This document shows, piece by piece, positions 9,990 to 18,831 of a DNA stretch of 64,000 nt. Position 1 is the stretch's first letter. Every line of letters starts with the position of its first letter. The stretch lies in the NCBI RefSeq assembly GCF_036511935.1, contig NZ_AP028878.1:2542001-2606000 (forward strand). Reading direction: 5' to 3'. The notes below the pieces were generated by a model. It did not search any database. It was given only the letters and a program-made list of their open reading frames with translations, and was not told where the DNA came from. This DNA is from Marinobacter nanhaiticus D15-8W. Lineage in GTDB: Bacteria; Pseudomonadota; Gammaproteobacteria; Pseudomonadales; Oleiphilaceae. The position numbers were made by a program, and so were the translations under genes.

Positions 9990-10494
9990 TAGCTGGACTG
10001 ATCTCCGTACAGGTACGCTTCGGGTGCATCCTTGAGAAAGGTATGGAAACTCTTTTTACGAGTATTTTCAGTGTTTATTGAGCGCCTTTTAAAGTACTTT
10101 GTCAGCAGGTTCAGTGTTCCGGCGCCGCGTTTTACCCGTCCTTTCTCTGACCCGGGGACGACTGTTGTCGTTCAGTTCCCCGCGTTGAGCCTATAATCGA
10201 ACCCGCCAGCGAATCGCACTGTAACAGTTTAGACAAAGCGGCGGTAAATACTCTTGTAGTCGAGGCGACGGAAATACCGGCCTCGGCAACAAAAAAACAC
10301 AATCCTGATTAAAGGGGAAAAGGCAACGGCTTGCATGCCCGAGCGATTCCAGTCCCGCCAAAAGCTGCGCAAAAATAAACGATTACGCGCGTCGCGCACT
10401 TGACGGATATCGCAATTTTCCCGATAACTCCACAAAGGCACCAAACTCCCTTCATACGTATGGTAGCCTTTGCCTTCGTTAATGACAGGAACAG
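9990..10494. other. gspC-gspE divergent intergenic region
   Basis: A 505-base gap between the divergent gspC and gspE starts. It is locally A/T-richer than its surroundings. Apart from the gspE promoter candidate at 10400-10428, I find no convincing gene: short open frames here have no ribosome binding site and no recognisable protein. No strong terminator or known operator was seen. Confidence 0.6.
10400..10428 (+). promoter_or_regulatory. Candidate sigma-70 promoter of the gspE-M operon
   Basis: TTGACG at 10400-10405 and GATAAC at 10423-10428 are spaced by exactly 17 bases and lie 66 bases before the gspE ATG. The -35 matches consensus at 5 of 6 positions and the -10 at 4 of 6. Prediction by eye only. 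Confidence 0.5.
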
Positions 10495-12012
10495 ATGAGG
10501 ATCAGCGTGGAAAACGACCTCGACATGCGGGTGCAGGATGCTCCGGTTGGCCGTTTGCCGTTTACCTTCGCCAAGCGGCACGGCGTCATCCTGACTCGCG
10601 CGGATACCGGCGAGGCTAAGGTATTGGTGCGCCCGGGAGCGTCTCCCAATGCGTTGGCCGAGGCCAACCGCATCAGTGGGGGCCGCGCCCGGTTCGAGGC
10701 GATCGCGCCGGAAGATTTCGACGATGCGTTGAACGCGGCCTACCAGAGCGATTCCGCCGAGGCCATGCAGATGGTCGAGGGTATCGGCGAGGATATGGAT
10801 CTGGCGAGCCTGGCGGATTCGGTTCCCGAGACCGAAGACTTGCTCGAACAGGAAGACGACGCGCCGATTATCCGCCTGATCAACGCTATCCTGACCGAAG
10901 CCGTCAATACCAACGCCTCGGACGTCCACATCGAGACCTATGAGAAGCGCCTGGTGGTGCGGTTCCGGGTCGATGGCATCCTGCGGGAAGTGGTCCAGCC
11001 GAAGCGCGCGCTGGCGCCGCTGCTGGTCTCGCGGATCAAGGTTATGTCCCGACTGGACATTGCCGAGAAGCGGGTCCCGCAGGATGGCCGCATCTCCCTG
11101 CGTGTGGCCGGCCGAGAGGTCGACTTGCGGGTTTCGACCATGCCGTCATCCAACGGCGAGCGCATCGTGCTGCGTCTGCTGGACAAGCAGGCCGGTCGTT
11201 TGAGGCTCGAATCACTGGGTATGGCGGATCGCGACTTCGCTATCCTTCGCAAGCTGATCCACCGGCCTTACGGCATCATCCTGGTCACCGGGCCGACCGG
11301 TTCCGGTAAGTCCACGACGCTTTACGGTGCTCTCCAGGAGATCAACGACCGCAGCCGTAACATCCTTACGGTCGAGGACCCCATCGAATACAACCTCTCC
11401 GGCATCGGTCAGACCCAGGTCAACCCCAAGGTGGACATGACCTTCGCCCGCGGCCTGCGGGCCATCCTGCGTCAGGACCCGGATGTGGTGATGATCGGGG
11501 AGATCCGTGACCTGGAAACCGCCGAGATTGCGGTGCAGGCCAGTTTGACCGGTCACCTGGTGCTGTCCACGCTGCATACCAACACCGCCGTCGGCGCCAT
11601 CGCGCGTCTGATGGATATGGGTATCGAGCCGTTCCTGATCTCGTCCAGTCTGGTGGGCATCGTGGCCCAGCGTCTGGTGCGTGTGTTGTGCTCGCACTGC
11701 AAGGAAGCCTATACGCCTTCGCAAGAGCATTGCGAGTTCCTCCAGCTCGATCCAAATGACCCGCCACAAATCTACCGGGCAAAGGGTTGCAACGAATGCA
11801 ACCAGCTGGGCTATCGCGGACGGATGGGGATCTACGAAGTGGTCAAGGTCGACGAGAACCTCAGTCAGTTGATTCACAAGCAGGCCGGCGAACTGGAACT
11901 CGAGCATGAAGCCCGTCGTCATGGCCCGAGTATCCATGCCGACGGGGTGGCCAAGGTATTGAATGGCGCCACGACAGTGGAAGAAGTCCTTCGTGTGACG
12001 CACCGGGGTTAA
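10495..12012 (+). CDS. gspE: Type II secretion ATPase GspE
   Basis: Cytoplasmic hexameric ATPase that powers pseudopilus assembly. The 505 residues contain the N1E region (PVGRLPFTFAKRHGV) that binds GspL, the N2 domain, and the RecA-like core. Motifs are Walker A GPTGSGKST (266-274), Asp box LTVEDPIEYN, Walker B RQDPDVVMIGEIRD and His box LVLSTLHTNTA. A tetra-cysteine zinc site (C399, C402, C432, C435) marks GspE as against some PilB/PilT relatives. The ATG at 10495 has an AGGA a few bases upstream. It starts the gspE-M operon, 3 bases ahead of gspF. Confidence 0.96.
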   Translation: MRISVENDLDMRVQDAPVGRLPFTFAKRHGVILTRADTGEAKVLVRPGASPNALAEANRISGGRARFEAIAPEDFDDALNAAYQSDSAEAMQMVEGIGEDMDLASLADSVPETEDLLEQEDDAPIIRLINAILTEAVNTNASDVHIETYEKRLVVRFRVDGILREVVQPKRALAPLLVSRIKVMSRLDIAEKRVPQDGRISLRVAGREVDLRVSTMPSSNGERIVLRLLDKQAGRLRLESLGMADRDFAILRKLIHRPYGIILVTGPTGSGKSTTLYGALQEINDRSRNILTVEDPIEYNLSGIGQTQVNPKVDMTFARGLRAILRQDPDVVMIGEIRDLETAEIAVQASLTGHLVLSTLHTNTAVGAIARLMDMGIEPFLISSSLVGIVAQRLVRVLCSHCKEAYTPSQEHCEFLQLDPNDPPQIYRAKGCNECNQLGYRGRMGIYEVVKVDENLSQLIHKQAGELELEHEARRHGPSIHADGVAKVLNGATTVEEVLRVTHRG

Positions 12013-12015
12013 GGA

Positions 12016-13230
12016 ATGCCCGCTTATAACTACAAGGCCCTGGATGTACGGGGAAAACAGAAGCACGGCGTGCTGGAAGCCGATAGTCCACGCGCGGTCA
12101 GACAGCAACTGCGGGAACGCCGGCTGACGCCGTTGTCGGTGGAAACCGCACGCGACAAGGAAGCCCGAAGCAATCCCCTGAGTCGCCGTGGCGGTGGTCT
12201 CAGTGTTTCCGACCTGGCGCTGGTTACCCGCCAGATTGCTACATTGATCCAATCTGGCATACCGGTTGAACAAGCGCTCGGCGCAGCCGCCCAGCAGTCG
12301 GAGAAACAGCGGATCAAGAGCATGATGATCGCGATCCGCTCGAAGGTCATGGAGGGATATTCCCTGGCCGACAGTCTCGGGGAATTCCCGCGCGCCTTTC
12401 CACGACTCTATCGTTCGACCGTCGCCGCCGGTGAGCACGCCGGTCACCTCGACCTGGTACTCAACCGCTTGGCGGATTACACCGAGGCCCGGCAGGAAGC
12501 CCGGCAAAAGATCCAGCTTGCGGCGATCTACCCCATCATCCTGACGGTGGTCGCTATCGCCATCGTAGTGTTCCTGCTGACCTATGTGGTACCTGACATC
12601 ATCGAGGTCTTCGTCAAGCAGGGCCAGACACTTCCGGCACTGACACGCGGCATGCTGGCGGTCTCGGACTTCCTGGCGGACTACGGGATATACCTGGCAG
12701 CAATCCTGGTCGTGGCTGCAATCATTTTTCGCATGGCGTTACGAAAAGAATCGAACCGACTGCGTTTTCACCGGTCTCTGCTGCACATGCCGGGTATCTC
12801 CGGGATGTCCCGTGGAGTGAATACGGCACGTTACGCCAGTACGCTGTCGATCCTCACCACCAGCGGCGTACCCCTGGTCGAGGCCATGCGCATCGCCGGG
12901 GAGGTCCTGTCCAACGACTACCTGAGGCTGCGCCTGAAGGATGCGGCCCAAGCGGTGTCCGAGGGCAGCAGCCTGCACAAGTCGCTCGACAATACCGGCT
13001 ATTTCCCGCCGATGATGCTGCACATGATCGCCAGCGGCGAAACCAGTGGAGAGCTCGACCACATGCTGGAGCGGACGGCCAACATGCAGGAGAATACGCT
13101 GCAGGCCAAGATCCAGACGCTGGTGGGGCTGTTCGAGCCGTTGATGCTGCTGGTGATGGGTGGGGTGGTACTGATCATCGTGCTGGCGATCATGCTGCCG
13201 ATTCTAAATATGAGTAATCTGGTCGGCTAA
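12016..13230 (+). CDS. gspF: Type II secretion inner-membrane platform protein GspF
   Basis: Polytopic platform protein that couples the GspE motor to pseudopilus growth. The 404 residues start MPAYNYKALDVRGKQKHGVLEAD, the standard GspF opening, then carry two T2SSF domains (around 70-195 and 275-395). Three transmembrane segments are visible: LAAIYPIILTVVAIAIVVFLL, YGIYLAAILVVAAIIF, and the C-terminal LLVMGGVVLIIVLAIMLPIL. The paired motif GExxG-like SGIPVEQALG and SGETSGELDHMLER is conserved. The gap to gspG is 59 bases, the largest in the early operon. Confidence 0.96.
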   Translation: MPAYNYKALDVRGKQKHGVLEADSPRAVRQQLRERRLTPLSVETARDKEARSNPLSRRGGGLSVSDLALVTRQIATLIQSGIPVEQALGAAAQQSEKQRIKSMMIAIRSKVMEGYSLADSLGEFPRAFPRLYRSTVAAGEHAGHLDLVLNRLADYTEARQEARQKIQLAAIYPIILTVVAIAIVVFLLTYVVPDIIEVFVKQGQTLPALTRGMLAVSDFLADYGIYLAAILVVAAIIFRMALRKESNRLRFHRSLLHMPGISGMSRGVNTARYASTLSILTTSGVPLVEAMRIAGEVLSNDYLRLRLKDAAQAVSEGSSLHKSLDNTGYFPPMMLHMIASGETSGELDHMLERTANMQENTLQAKIQTLVGLFEPLMLLVMGGVVLIIVLAIMLPILNMSNLVG

Positions 13231-13289
13231 GTGGCTGCAGAGCCGCTGCCAGGGACTGACCAAAATAAACCGACGATTCAAAGAGACGG

Positions 13290-13736
13290 ATGACAATGAA
13301 GCAAATGAAGAAGAGTGGCGGTTTCACCCTGATTGAGATCATGGTGGTCATGGTAATTCTCGGTCTGCTGGTCGCCATCGTGGCGCCCAATATCCTGGGC
13401 CGTAGCGACCAGGCGCGGGTCACCGTGGCGCAGACCCAGATGAGCAATATTGCCAACGCACTCGATCTCTATCGCCTGGACAACGGCCACTACCCATCGA
13501 CCCAGCAGGGACTCCAGGCACTGGTCAGCAAGCCCAGTGGCAGCCCGGAACCGCGCAACTGGAACCCCGACGGCTACCTGAAGTCGGTGCCGCAGGACCC
13601 GTGGGACAATGATTACCAGTATATCAGCCCGGGCGTAAACGGCCCCTACGACCTCTATTCCTACGGCGCCGATGGCCGCGAAGGTGGTGACGAGGACGCC
13701 GCTGATATCAGCGTTTGGGACGACCCGAACCAATAA
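13290..13736 (+). CDS. gspG: Type II secretion major pseudopilin GspG
   Basis: Main subunit of the periplasmic pseudopilus. It has a short basic leader, a prepilin peptidase site G/FTLIEIMVVM with Glu5, and a hydrophobic N-terminal helix (VILGLLVAIVAPNILG). The C-terminal globular domain (LYRLDNGHYPSTQQGLQALV, DPWDNDYQYISPG) contains the calcium-site region ending in acidic DGREGGDEDAADI. ATG codons at 13290 and 13296 are both possible starts and the leader would be processed either way. The peptidase that would process it is not in the window. Confidence 0.96.
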   Translation: MTMKQMKKSGGFTLIEIMVVMVILGLLVAIVAPNILGRSDQARVTVAQTQMSNIANALDLYRLDNGHYPSTQQGLQALVSKPSGSPEPRNWNPDGYLKSVPQDPWDNDYQYISPGVNGPYDLYSYGADGREGGDEDAADISVWDDPNQ

Positions 13737-13786
13737 ACCGGCTACCGGCCCGGATATCGACGATCAGTCAGGTGGTACTCACGATT

Positions 13787-14314
13787 ATGCGCCGTTCTCG
13801 CGGGTTTACATTGATCGAGATTATGGTGGTCATGGTCGTGGTGGGCCTAATGGCCGTCATTGCCGTGGTGAATATGGGCGGCGGCGCCCAGCAGCGCGAA
13901 CTGGAGAACGCCGCCCGCGAACTTTTCCTGTTGATGCAGACGGCCTCGGAGCAGGCGGTGCTCAACAACCAGGAAATGGGGCTGGTGATCGACGATGAAT
14001 CCTACCGTTTCCTCGCGTTCAACAGCCTCGAGCGTGTGTGGGAACCGCAGGAAGAACGGCTTTTTAGTGCACGTGAAGTGCCTGAATGGATGGCACTGAC
14101 CTACCAAACAGAAGATAACTTACCGACGCTACCGGGTGTAGAGGACGATGAAGACGCTCCTCGGCCCGATCTGGTCTTTTTCTCGTCCGGTGAGATTACT
14201 CCCTTCGAAATGCAAATGACTGCGGGTGATAACAGCGACCTGGTGTACAGCATCGAATCCGACGGCCTCAATGGATTGGACTGGCGTACCCCGGGTGACG
14301 AGGACGAGTTGTGA
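13787..14314 (+). CDS. gspH: Type II secretion minor pseudopilin GspH
   Basis: Minor pseudopilin with leader MRRSRG and cleavage motif G/FTLIEIMVVMVVVGL, then a hydrophobic helix and a C-terminal GspH domain of normal size (175 residues in all). The ATG at 13787 gives a canonical short leader; an upstream in-frame ATG at 13715 would put 29 residues before the cleavage site and lies inside gspG. The C-terminus is acidic (TPGDEDEL), as in several pseudopilins here. Its stop overlaps the gspI start. Confidence 0.9.
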   Translation: MRRSRGFTLIEIMVVMVVVGLMAVIAVVNMGGGAQQRELENAARELFLLMQTASEQAVLNNQEMGLVIDDESYRFLAFNSLERVWEPQEERLFSAREVPEWMALTYQTEDNLPTLPGVEDDEDAPRPDLVFFSSGEITPFEMQMTAGDNSDLVYSIESDGLNGLDWRTPGDEDEL

Positions 14315-14712
14315 TGTCTGCCGTAGTCCGCCCAATGGCTCCCCGACGATTCCGGGGCTTCACGCTGATCGAGGTACTGGTTGCGGTGCTGGTCTTCGGC
14401 GTCATTGCGACCGCTGCGTCCGAAGTGGCGAGCAATTATATCGGTACCTACGAGCGTATACGTGACCGCACCCTGGCTACCTGGATAGCTGAGAACGAAG
14501 TCACCGAGATGCGCTTGCTCGAGAACCTGCCAGAGATTTCCGAGGAAACCGACGAACTGGAATACGCCAATCGCAATTGGCAATTGGAAACCGTAGTCAG
14601 CGCAACCGAAGATCCTCGTATCCGACGGGTTGAGGTGAGCGTGGCCTCGCTGGTCGATGACAATGAACCGGTACCGTTGGCTCAGATGACGGGGTTCCTT
14701 GGTGATTACTGA
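14314..14712 (+). CDS. gspI: Type II secretion minor pseudopilin GspI
   Basis: Minor pseudopilin of the pseudopilus tip complex with GspJ and GspK. The 132 residues have leader MSAVVRPMAPRRFRG, cleavage motif G/FTLIEVLVAVLVFG, and a small globular domain with the WIAENEVTEMRL segment characteristic of GspI. The ATG at 14314 overlaps the gspH stop (TGATG); a GTG at 14311 would add one residue. Confidence 0.92.
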   Translation: MSAVVRPMAPRRFRGFTLIEVLVAVLVFGVIATAASEVASNYIGTYERIRDRTLATWIAENEVTEMRLLENLPEISEETDELEYANRNWQLETVVSATEDPRIRRVEVSVASLVDDNEPVPLAQMTGFLGDY

Positions 14713-15508
14713 TCTCGCCAGACGCCCGCGATTTCATACCTCCCGCCAGGGCGGGTTCACCCTGTTGGAAGTCCTGATCGCCGTTGGCATTACAGCGCTG
14801 GTCGGTATTGGCGTCTGGCAGATGATCAACGGAGTCATTCGCGCCCGTGACCGGGTCGACGCGGTAGCGGAGGAGTTTGCCCAGTTGCAGCGGGCGATGG
14901 TGGTCATCGAGCGAGACTTCAATCAGGTGGTCAACCGCCCGATACGCGATATCTATGGTGATCCGCGCTATGCATTGACCAGTCGGGAAGAGGGCATAGT
15001 GGTGTCGCTGACCCACCAGGGCTGGCGTAATCCACTGGGGAGTCGGCGCAGTGACCTGCAACGGTCCACGTACGAATTCACGGGGGATGAACTGCATCGT
15101 CGCTACTGGGGTACATTGGACCTGGCTCAGGATGCTGAGGGGCGAGACCAACTGCTGCTAAGCCGTGTGACCGATGTTCAGGTCCGCTTCATGGACGAGA
15201 ACAACAATTGGCAGGACGAGTGGCCAACGGCCGAGGGCGTGCAGGAAACGTCGAATTCTCCGGGTGCCCTGGTGGCAGTCCCTTTGCCAAAAGGCGTAGA
15301 GGTCGTTATCGAGCACGAGCAGTTCGGCGAGGTTCGGCGCCTGTTCGCGCTGCCTGATTTCGATCCTGAGTCCGCCCAGGGCTTCATCTCACAGCAAGGC
15401 GGGGAGGGAGATGCCGAAGAGGATGAAGACGACCAGGCATCTTCTGATGACCAGCAGACACCGGACCCGGGCCAAGACCCGGGCGTGGGCTCGGAGACGC
15501 CTCAATGA
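14702..15508 (+). CDS. gspJ: Type II secretion minor pseudopilin GspJ with acidic tail
   Basis: Minor pseudopilin, start GTG 14702 (TTG 14699 is alternative), overlapping gspI by 11 bases. The leader ends at G/FTLLEVLIAVGITALVG; the GspJ domain follows (FAQLQRAMVVIERDFNQVV, SLTHQGWRNPL, SRVTDVQVRFMDENNNW). After about residue 225 comes a roughly 40-residue tail dominated by Asp, Glu, Gln, Ser and Pro (GEGDAEEDEDDQASSDDQQ). It is low complexity and looks disordered. Such tails vary between species; no function is assigned. Confidence 0.92.
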   Translation: MITDLARRPRFHTSRQGGFTLLEVLIAVGITALVGIGVWQMINGVIRARDRVDAVAEEFAQLQRAMVVIERDFNQVVNRPIRDIYGDPRYALTSREEGIVVSLTHQGWRNPLGSRRSDLQRSTYEFTGDELHRRYWGTLDLAQDAEGRDQLLLSRVTDVQVRFMDENNNWQDEWPTAEGVQETSNSPGALVAVPLPKGVEVVIEHEQFGEVRRLFALPDFDPESAQGFISQQGGEGDAEEDEDDQASSDDQQTPDPGQDPGVGSETPQ

Positions 15509-16527
15509 GGCGGCCGAGGCCCGAAACGCCTCGCCATCAGGAAGGCGTCGCGCTGATCATGGTCTTACTGGGTATGGCCCTGGTGGTGACCATGGTGGCG
15601 GGCATGATGCAACTGCAATCCCTGCGTATATACAAGGCAACGCACTACCTGTCCCAGAGTCAGGGTAAAGCGATCGCGTTTGGTGCCGAGGCATTTGCCC
15701 AGCAGATCCTGTATCGGGATTTCGAAGAAGACCAGGAAGACAGTACCTTCGTCGACAGCCCGGACGAGCCCTGGGCCCAGTATTCAGCCCTGATTCCCTA
15801 CGAGGAATCGGGAACCGTTGAGGTCCAGATCAACGACCTCAGCGGAAAGCTCAACCTCAATAACCTGCTGGATGCCTCCGGTGCGGTCAACGAACTCACC
15901 CGCAATCGCCTGGAGCGCCTGATGCTGACACTGGATATTACGGATATCCGCGCGGAGGCATTGATTGACTGGGTAGACGCCAACGACCAGACAGTGTCTG
16001 CCTATGGCGCAGAGGACGGGGAGTATCTCGGACTCGATCCACCTTATCGCGCGGCCAATCAGCCTTTCGTCAGCATCTCAGAGTTGCGTCTTATTAATGG
16101 CATGACCGAGGAGTCGTACCAAAAACTTGCGCCCTATGTGACCGCGTTGCCCGTATCCGGTACCGGAATCAATGTTAATATGGCGCCAGCCCCGGTGCTC
16201 CAGGCCCTGCATCAGAACCTGACGACACAGCAGGTGGAAACGATTATCGAGCAGCGGGAAGAGGAGCGGTTCGAAACGGTACAGGACTTCCTGGCCCATC
16301 CTGTTTTTGCGGGCCTGGGCCTGGATGCCAGCGGTCTTGCGGTGCGCAGCGATTTCTTCGATATCGCGTCCCGGATCACCTTTGATGACCGGGTCTATCG
16401 CCTGGTCACGACCATCTATCGCGATCCCCAAGGGAAAATGTTCACCGTGCGCCGTGACGAAAGCCAGACGAACCTGATCACCAAGGAACGCTTTACGCTC
16501 TCTGGAGACGGTCAACCCTCTGAGTGA
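15505..16527 (+). CDS. gspK: Type II secretion minor pseudopilin GspK
   Basis: Largest minor pseudopilin, thought to cap the pseudopilus. The 340 residues have a leader and N-terminal helix (EGVALIMVLLGMALVVTMVAG) without the usual Glu5 after the cleavage Gly, which is normal for GspK. The large SAM-like globular domain contains DLSGKLNLNNLL, ALIDWVDANDQ, LGLDPPYRAANQPFVSISEL and INVNMAPAPVLQAL. It overlaps gspJ by ATGA. Confidence 0.94.
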   Translation: MRRPRPETPRHQEGVALIMVLLGMALVVTMVAGMMQLQSLRIYKATHYLSQSQGKAIAFGAEAFAQQILYRDFEEDQEDSTFVDSPDEPWAQYSALIPYEESGTVEVQINDLSGKLNLNNLLDASGAVNELTRNRLERLMLTLDITDIRAEALIDWVDANDQTVSAYGAEDGEYLGLDPPYRAANQPFVSISELRLINGMTEESYQKLAPYVTALPVSGTGINVNMAPAPVLQALHQNLTTQQVETIIEQREEERFETVQDFLAHPVFAGLGLDASGLAVRSDFFDIASRITFDDRVYRLVTTIYRDPQGKMFTVRRDESQTNLITKERFTLSGDGQPSE

Positions 16528-16557
16528 CCGTGGCAGAACAACAAGGAAACCAGATTC

Positions 16558-17871
16558 ATGTCCTATCGACTCTACATGCAGCCGGTGCCGCCTTTCGGCG
16601 CACTGCACGGCGATATCGAGGGTCAGCGCTTCAACTGGACGCTGATCGACGCCAGCGGCGTGTTCCAGGCTGGCGGGCAGGGCGACGACCGGGAGGTTGT
16701 CGAACAGACCCTGACGCAGAACGATCTCGACCATGTGCGGCTGGTTGGACTGGTGCCCGGCGACGAGGCGCTTTTCTGCTTTGCCGAGATTCCGGCCAAG
16801 CAGGCGCGCTACGTGCGTCAGGCGCTGCCGTTTGCGGTGGAGGAGCAGATCGCCCAGGACATCGACTCGGTTCACCTGGCGCTGGGTGAACGCTCCGAGC
16901 AGGGGTTCCGGGTTGCCGCGATCGACCGTCAGCGCACGGCCATCTGGCATGAGCTGTTCGATGCGGTCCAGGGGGCGGATCTGGACTCTCTGTATCCCGA
17001 CGCTGCATTGTTACCGGTCAATGAGTGTCGCTGGTGCATCTGCCTGCTTGGGGAAGACACGCTCGTCGCTGGATCTCGCGGCGAATGGTTCCGCATGGAC
17101 ACCGCGAACCTCGGCATCTTCTCGCATACGCTGGCGTCGCCGGATGAAAACGAAGTGGTCGCGGAAATCAGCGTCGCCCTCTATGGCAGCGAAGCCGACT
17201 TCGAAACCTATGCTGGCGTCGTTAGCGAGCTTCAACAACAGGAGCGCCTAAAGATCACCAAGGAGGCGCTGGAGATGACGCCGCTCGAGCTGCTGGCGCA
17301 TTCCCACCACAACCTGCTGTGTTCGCCGATCAACCTGTGTCAGGGCCAGTTCGAGGCAGTGGATCGCAGTGGCGGCCTTTGGCGTTTATGGCGGCCGGCC
17401 GCGGTCATTGCCGGTATCTGGTTCCTGCTGCAGGTGGGTGTCGAAGTTGGGCTGGGCTACTATCATTTGCAGGAGGCCCGGCAACTGGAACAACAGGCCA
17501 TGTCCATCTATCGAGGCGTTTTTCCCAACGATCGGCAGGCAACGCCGCAGAACGTTCGTCGGGTGCTCGAAGGCCAACTCCGGCTGGCGCGGCAGCAGGG
17601 GCCGCAGGCGGATTTCCTGTCGCTACTGAGCCAGGCAGGAGCGGAGTACGACCGTCTAGGCGGCGGGCAGAATGTCCAGTTCGATTCGGTCAACTACAGT
17701 CGTCAACGTGGAGAACTTGTGGTGGAACTGCGTGCGGACAGCTACGATCGGCTAAGCTCGTTACGGAGTGCGATCGGCGATCGCGGCCTGGAAGCGCGGA
17801 TCGGCTCTGTGGTCAATGACGCCAGTGGCGCCCGGGCAAGGTTGACGGTGAGCGGAGGTGCCGGCTCATGA
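16558..17871 (+). CDS. gspL: Type II secretion inner-membrane protein GspL
   Basis: Bitopic protein that anchors GspE to the membrane and partners GspM. The 437 residues comprise an actin-like cytoplasmic domain (residues about 1-270: RQALPFAVEEQIAQDIDSVHLALG, NLLCSPINLCQGQF), one transmembrane helix at about 281-302 (AVIAGIWFLLQVGVEVGLGYY) and a ferredoxin-like periplasmic domain. The gap after gspK is 30 bases and the stop overlaps gspM. Confidence 0.93.
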   Translation: MSYRLYMQPVPPFGALHGDIEGQRFNWTLIDASGVFQAGGQGDDREVVEQTLTQNDLDHVRLVGLVPGDEALFCFAEIPAKQARYVRQALPFAVEEQIAQDIDSVHLALGERSEQGFRVAAIDRQRTAIWHELFDAVQGADLDSLYPDAALLPVNECRWCICLLGEDTLVAGSRGEWFRMDTANLGIFSHTLASPDENEVVAEISVALYGSEADFETYAGVVSELQQQERLKITKEALEMTPLELLAHSHHNLLCSPINLCQGQFEAVDRSGGLWRLWRPAAVIAGIWFLLQVGVEVGLGYYHLQEARQLEQQAMSIYRGVFPNDRQATPQNVRRVLEGQLRLARQQGPQADFLSLLSQAGAEYDRLGGGQNVQFDSVNYSRQRGELVVELRADSYDRLSSLRSAIGDRGLEARIGSVVNDASGARARLTVSGGAGS

Positions 17872-18392
17872 TGCAGCAGCTTCGTAAGAATCCATCGGTC
17901 CAGAAGCTCATCACCCAGTACGATCACCTGCCCAGACGGGACCAGCTTGCGTTACAGGTGATGGCGGTCGCAATAGTCCTGTTCCTGCTGTATTTCCTGA
18001 TCTGGCGGCCGGCAACCGGTTTCAATGCCGATGCCCTGGATGAGCGCCAGTCCGCAGCCGACCTCTTGGCCTGGATGCAGCAGAACGAAGGCGAAATTCG
18101 TAACCTGGCAGCTTCAAGCGAGAACGCCGGGGTGGCTTCGCAGATTACGGACACGCGCTCGCTGATGGCGACGGTGACCAGTAGCGCCAGCGAGGCAGGC
18201 CTGTCCCTGCAGCGTTTCGAGCCGAGTGGTGAGAGTGGTATGCGGGTCTGGATCGAAGACGCGGCCTTCAACCAGGTGGCCCGCTGGCTGGAAAACCTCA
18301 CCCAGCAATACGGTATAGTCGTCGACCAGGCGTCGATTGATCGCGAGGACGACCCTGGGATCGTGAGTGTGAGGCTATCCCTTGAGATTTAA
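17868..18392 (+). CDS. gspM: Type II secretion protein GspM
   Basis: Last gene of the operon, 174 residues. A short cytoplasmic N-terminus with RRDQLALQ leads into one transmembrane helix (VMAVAIVLFLLYFLIW) and a periplasmic ferredoxin-like domain (SASEAGLSLQRFEPSG, LENLTQQYGIVVDQASI). It overlaps gspL by ATGA. No gspN follows; a 439-base gap with a palindromic repeat comes next. Confidence 0.92.
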   Translation: MMQQLRKNPSVQKLITQYDHLPRRDQLALQVMAVAIVLFLLYFLIWRPATGFNADALDERQSAADLLAWMQQNEGEIRNLAASSENAGVASQITDTRSLMATVTSSASEAGLSLQRFEPSGESGMRVWIEDAAFNQVARWLENLTQQYGIVVDQASIDREDDPGIVSVRLSLEI

Positions 18393-18831
18393 GACTCTTT
18401 GCGGATTAGCCTGAACGGGAGGCGCGGCGGAAGGCGCAAACGTTAGGGCACCTTCGGTGCCTCAGAAGCTAAAGCGTCTGCTACAGGCTCGAGTTCGCGG
18501 GGTAATGTAGCCGACGCTTCAGCTTCGGTGCAGCCCGTAAGGCTGCCTTTTTTAGGATCAACTTCTTTCGAAAAGCGTGGCCGCCAAACCGCAATGAACT
18601 AGCTTCAAATGGCCGTGAGCAGGGTGATCAACAGCCTGATAGATGGCCCCGAGCGTTCGGGGTCTAAGTTAGAGATTTAAAGGGCTTCAGGGACTGAACC
18701 GCACGCTCTCGTCCCCGAGGCTCCTTGACCAATCGCTTTGGCATACTTGTGGAAGGCGGCTTGTACCGGATATGGACCAGACGGCGCGACTGTCTGGCTT
18801 TGTGCGTCAGGCAACAGATCCGAGGTGAATC
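18393..18831. other. Intergenic region after gspM
   Basis: A 439-base non-coding stretch. It holds repeat copy 2 (18447-18547) and a second small hairpin, CCCCGA-GCGT-TCGGGG at 18647-18662, with no T run behind it. No gene on either strand could be supported. The final part must contain the promoter of the acetyltransferase gene, but no clear hexamer pair was found. Confidence 0.6.
18447..18547. repeat. Three-hairpin palindromic repeat, copy 2
   Basis: Inverted relative to copy 1. It starts with the hairpin GGCACC-TTC-GGTGCC, has the long imperfect stem (18465-18485 against 18506-18526, 19 of 21 paired) and ends with the hairpin GCAGCC-CGTAA-GGCTGC followed by a TTTTTT run. Arm sequences are almost the same as in copy 1, while the central loop has diverged except for CTCGAG. 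At this place, 54 bases after gspM, it may also act as the operon terminator. Confidence 0.85.

Noticed and set aside
10229..10444. A 71-codon frame in the gspC-gspE gap.
   Set aside because: No ribosome binding site, no recognisable composition, and it covers the predicted gspE promoter.
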